From positions 1-64,000 of the forward strand of contig NZ_SELS01000009.1 of the NCBI RefSeq assembly GCF_004197395.1: 64,000 nt of DNA, read 5' to 3'. Shown here in pieces: positions 62,873 through 64,000 of the stretch. The position numbers and the translations under genes were made by a program. The notes beneath the pieces were generated by a model that had not been told where the DNA came from, searched no databases, and saw only the letters and a list, made by a program, of their open reading frames with translations. This DNA comes from Paraburkholderia sp. UYCP14C. GTDB taxonomy: Bacteria; Pseudomonadota; Gammaproteobacteria; Burkholderiales; Burkholderiaceae. Within the stretch, counting starts at the first letter, position 1. Each line of letters starts with the position of its first letter.

Positions 62873-64000
62873 TCAGACCGCGCCCGGGTTGATATACGCG
62901 GTCTTCACCGACGTATAGAACTCGCGGGCGTAGGCGCCCTGCTCGCGCGGGCCGTAGCTCGAGCCCTTCCGGCCGCCGAACGGCACGTGATAATCGACAC
63001 CCGCCGTCGCGGTGTTGACCATCACCATGCCCGCCTGCACATGGCGGCGGAAATGACTCGCGTACTTCAGCGACGTCGTGCAGATGCCGGCCGACAAGCC
63101 GAACTCGGTATCGTTGGCAGTCGCGAGTGCTTCCTGGTAGTCCTTGACCTTGATGACCGACGCCACCGGCCCGAACACCTCTTCGCGGTTGATGCGCATC
63201 GCCGAGGTCGTCTCGGTGACCAGCGCCGGCGCGAGGAAGTAGCCCTGCGTCGAGCCTTCGACGCGCTCGCCGCCGAACACCGTGCCGCCCTCTTCGCGCG
63301 CGACCGCCAGATAGCGCTCGTCCTGTGCCAGTTGCTTGTCGTCGACGACCGGACCGATCTGCGTGCCGTCCGCGAGCGCATCGCCGACCTTCAGCGCGCG
63401 CATGCGCGCCTTCATCGCATCGATGAAACGGTCATGGATCCCGGCGGTCACGATCAGCCGGCTCGACGCCGTGCAACGCTGGCCCGTCGAATAGAACGCG
63501 CCGTTGACGCAGGCTTCGACCGCGACGTCGAGATCGGCGTCGTCGAGCACGACCATCGGGTTCTTGCCGCCCATTTCGAGCTGGAATTTCTTGCCCGACT
63601 CGAAGCACTTCGCGCCGATCGCGCGACCCGTCGAGACGGAACCGGTAAAGCTGATCGCATCCACATCCGGCGACGACACCAGCGCCTCGCCGACCACCGA
63701 GCCGCGCCCCATCACGAGGTTGATCACGCCCGCCGGCGCGCCCGCCTCGGCGATGATCTTGACGAGCTCCCACGTGCTGCCCGGCACCAGATCGGCCGGC
63801 TTGATCACGACCGTGTTGCCGTACGCGAGCGCCGGTGCGATCTTCCACGCCGGAATCGCGATCGGAAAATTCCACGGCGTGATCAGGCCGACCACGCCGA
63901 CCGGCTCGCGCGTCATTTCGACCGTCATGCCCGGCCGCACCGACGGCACGATTTCGCCGCCGAGGCGCAGCGCTTCGCCAGCGAAGAACTTGAAGATCTG
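62873..64000 (-). CDS. NAD(P)-dependent aldehyde dehydrogenase, alpha-ketoglutaric-semialdehyde type (5' end cut by window)
   Basis: 375 residues visible; the N-terminus lies outside the window. TPWNFPIAIPAWK, FTGSVSTGR, the glutamate in LEMGGKNP, the catalytic cysteine in STGQRCTAS and the C-terminal GGRKGSSYGPREQG are present. The ending resembles alpha-ketoglutaric semialdehyde dehydrogenases of sugar-acid catabolism; other aldehyde dehydrogenases cannot be excluded. Confidence 0.88.
   Translation of the reverse strand, partial: QIFKFFAGEALRLGGEIVPSVRPGMTVEMTREPVGVVGLITPWNFPIAIPAWKIAPALAYGNTVVIKPADLVPGSTWELVKIIAEAGAPAGVINLVMGRGSVVGEALVSSPDVDAISFTGSVSTGRAIGAKCFESGKKFQLEMGGKNPMVVLDDADLDVAVEACVNGAFYSTGQRCTASSRLIVTAGIHDRFIDAMKARMRALKVGDALADGTQIGPVVDDKQLAQDERYLAVAREEGGTVFGGERVEGSTQGYFLAPALVTETTSAMRINREEVFGPVASVIKVKDYQEALATANDTEFGLSAGICTTSLKYASHFRRHVQAGMVMVNTATAGVDYHVPFGGRKGSSYGPREQGAYAREFYTSVKTAYINPGAV

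Overview
The window looks like a piece of a Burkholderia/Paraburkholderia-type beta-proteobacterial replicon. The DNA is GC-rich, codons strongly prefer G/C at the third position, and it carries families typical of that group (DUF4148 secreted protein, tandem universal stress proteins, PqiABC, DUF2252 proteins, an alpha-ketoglutaric-semialdehyde-type dehydrogenase). No rRNA, tRNA, CRISPR array, integrase or intact insertion sequence was seen.

Region 1 (about 1-24.8 kb and again 34.1-43 kb) reads as a low-oxygen/dormancy locus. It encodes a second-copy type FtsH protease (cut by the window edge), a ribosome-hibernation-like protein, a DevBCA-like ABC/HlyD/NodT efflux system, acetyl-CoA synthetase plus acetate transporter, a c-type cytochrome, two universal stress proteins, a NarL-type response regulator, an FNR-type [4Fe-4S] regulator with all four cysteines, a pyridoxamine-oxidase-like protein, an FAD oxidoreductase, polyphosphate kinase 2, two potassium-channel-like proteins, a SulP transporter and a DUF2252 protein. 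Eleven near-perfect or perfect FNR palindromes (TTGAY-N4-RTCAA) lie in the intergenic gaps. Ten of them have a plausible -10 hexamer, often of the form TAnnCT, starting 28.5 or 29.5 bases from the box centre and pointing at a gene. The window therefore appears to hold both an FNR-type regulator and its target genes. The content resembles the low-oxygen-activated (lxa) locus known from Burkholderia cenocepacia and, functionally, the mycobacterial DosR regulon.

Region 2 (about 19.3-24.8 kb) is a TetR regulator divergent from an operon for a DUF3313 lipoprotein, a small membrane protein and PqiABC (MCE-type lipid transport across the envelope).

Region 3 (about 25.3-34.1 kb) is a sugar-acid catabolic operon without FNR boxes, set inside the dormancy locus: DapA-family aldolase/lyase, iron-type alcohol dehydrogenase, a fused DUF1537 kinase-PdxA2 dehydrogenase, a sodium:solute symporter, a cytosolic sialidase-fold (BNR) protein, a DeoR regulator and an SDR. 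It is preceded by an AT-rich control region with several dyads.

Region 4 (43-64 kb) is ordinary accessory chromosome: an ArsR-SRPBCC pair, a GntR-controlled amino-acid ABC transporter with gamma-glutamyltransferase, a second DUF2252 gene, a DUF190 gene, a solute-binding protein, an unusual Mrp/Mbh-like cation antiporter operon ending in a 1031-residue protein with two MrpD-like modules, DUF899-DUF2182, DUF4148 and an aldehyde dehydrogenase cut by the window end. Gene decay is visible at two places in the dormancy locus: a universal-stress-protein remnant and a DUF2252 remnant that still has an FNR box upstream.
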